DNA of 5,172 nt, from NCBI GenBank assembly GCA_024280975.1, contig JAMXLQ010000001.1, forward strand, positions 1 to 5,172. The letters are read 5' to 3'. The notes under the pieces were generated by a model that saw nothing but the letters and a program-made list of their open reading frames with translations, ran no database searches and was not told the DNA's origin. A program made the translations under genes and the position numbers. Every line of letters starts with the position of its first letter. The stretch's first letter is position 1. This document shows positions 4,575 through 5,172 of the stretch, one piece after another. This DNA comes from Methanosarcina sp. (GTDB lineage Archaea > Halobacteriota > Methanosarcinia > Methanosarcinales > Methanosarcinaceae).

Positions 4575-5172
4575 ATGTATAAATATGAGAGTGAAGGAGC
4601 AGACTTTCTTACAAAAGCCTACGCTCCAGGACACATCACAGGGTTTTTCCAGATCCACGAACACGAAAACCCTCATCGGAAAGGTTCGACAGGCTGCGGA
4701 ATCGTCCTGAATGGGGGCGTTACAACCGAGGTACAGGTAGGGAGAGCTGTAGAAGAGACTGAAATTTTCCTTAATGGAAAAAGGGTCGAAGGCAGAACTA
4801 CCCGAACAGTCGTAGAGATGATGACTGAATTGCCTGTAAGGATAAGGAGCTGGTCAGAAATCCCAACCGGATGCGGATTTGGAGCTTCAGGCGCAGGAGC
4901 TCTCGGGACAGCCTATGCCCTTAATAAAGCACTCTCCCTGAACCAGACTGGAAGAAACCTGACTGAATATGCCCACGTAGCTGAAGTTGTCAACTGTAGT
5001 GGACTTGGGGATATTGCTGCCCAGTCCAATGGTGGAGTAATAATCAGGCTACAGCCTGGTGGACCCGAATTTGGGCTTGTGGACAGGATTCCGGCTCCTG
5101 AAGCCAGAGTTTTTTGTATTGTGCTTGGTGAGATCTCTACGGGTTCGGTCTTGAGGGATGAAGCTGCGGCCG
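4575..5172 (+). CDS. Pantoate kinase, GHMP superfamily (3' truncated by window end)
   Basis: From ATG 4575 the frame stays open to the window edge, giving 199 residues of a protein normally near 280-300. It phosphorylates pantoate to 4-phosphopantoate with ATP, the first of the two archaeal steps that replace bacterial pantothenate synthetase and pantothenate kinase. Near the N-terminus KAYAPGHITGFF (14-25) is the first GHMP motif. The glycine-rich phosphate loop, PTGCGFGASGAGALG, lies at 97-111. HVAEVVNCSGLGDIAAQSNG (134-153) fits this kinase family better than sugar or homoserine kinases. An in-frame TGA at 4539-4541 with no other start codon before 4575 fixes this ATG; only a weak AAGG (4563-4566) precedes it at 8 nt. 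The 125-bp gap after coaBC has no clear terminator or promoter, so co-transcription is possible but not shown. The downstream part of the gene is unseen. Confidence 0.92.
   Translation, partial: MYKYESEGADFLTKAYAPGHITGFFQIHEHENPHRKGSTGCGIVLNGGVTTEVQVGRAVEETEIFLNGKRVEGRTTRTVVEMMTELPVRIRSWSEIPTGCGFGASGAGALGTAYALNKALSLNQTGRNLTEYAHVAEVVNCSGLGDIAAQSNGGVIIRLQPGGPEFGLVDRIPAPEARVFCIVLGEISTGSVLRDEAAA

Noticed and set aside
1..5172. CRISPR array, insertion sequence or toxin-antitoxin system
   Set aside because: No regularly spaced identical repeats, no transposase and no paired small toxin/antitoxin genes were found on either strand.

Overview
The window looks like chromosomal DNA of a methanogenic archaeon, most likely Methanosarcina or a close relative. 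The evidence is a secreted protein ending in a PGF-CTERM sorting signal, a tRNA gene with no encoded CCA, AT-rich TATA-like elements instead of bacterial promoters, a Vms1-type release factor, and a fused CoaBC next to an archaeal pantoate kinase. The genus is inferred from overall resemblance; no search was run.

Layout. Positions 1-380 hold the C-terminal end of a surface protein (+ strand). A tRNA-Leu(UAA) gene follows on the - strand (417-501). Positions 502-886 contain no intact gene. They do hold a decayed second copy of the 5' half of a tRNA-Leu(UAA) gene (601-646), joined directly to a small frameshifted and truncated gene remnant (643-829). Both look like debris of an old insertion at the tRNA locus. 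On the - strand there follow a YoaK/DUF1275 membrane protein (887-1612) and, after a spacer with a degenerate 24-bp tandem repeat, a Vms1/ANKZF1-like (VLRF1) peptidyl-tRNA hydrolase (1834-2889). A 300-bp divergent intergenic region separates the latter from coaBC (3190-4449), followed 125 bp later by the start of a pantoate kinase gene (4575 to the window end), both on the + strand.

How the genes work together. Pantoate kinase and CoaBC belong to the archaeal coenzyme A route: pantoate to 4-phosphopantoate, then (by a synthetase not seen here) 4-phosphopantothenate, then by CoaB and CoaC to 4'-phosphopantetheine. The VLRF1 protein would act in ribosome rescue, freeing nascent chains from stalled large subunits. 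The YoaK-like and PGF-CTERM proteins have no evident functional tie to these.

Most of the window is ordinary core genome. The parts most worth a second look are the tRNA fragment with its attached pseudogene, the ambiguous start of the VLRF1 gene (a strong Shine-Dalgarno lies inside the called N-terminus, 7 nt before an ATT), and the absence of the usual clamp cysteine in CoaC. I did not find convincing evidence for a wholly new system.
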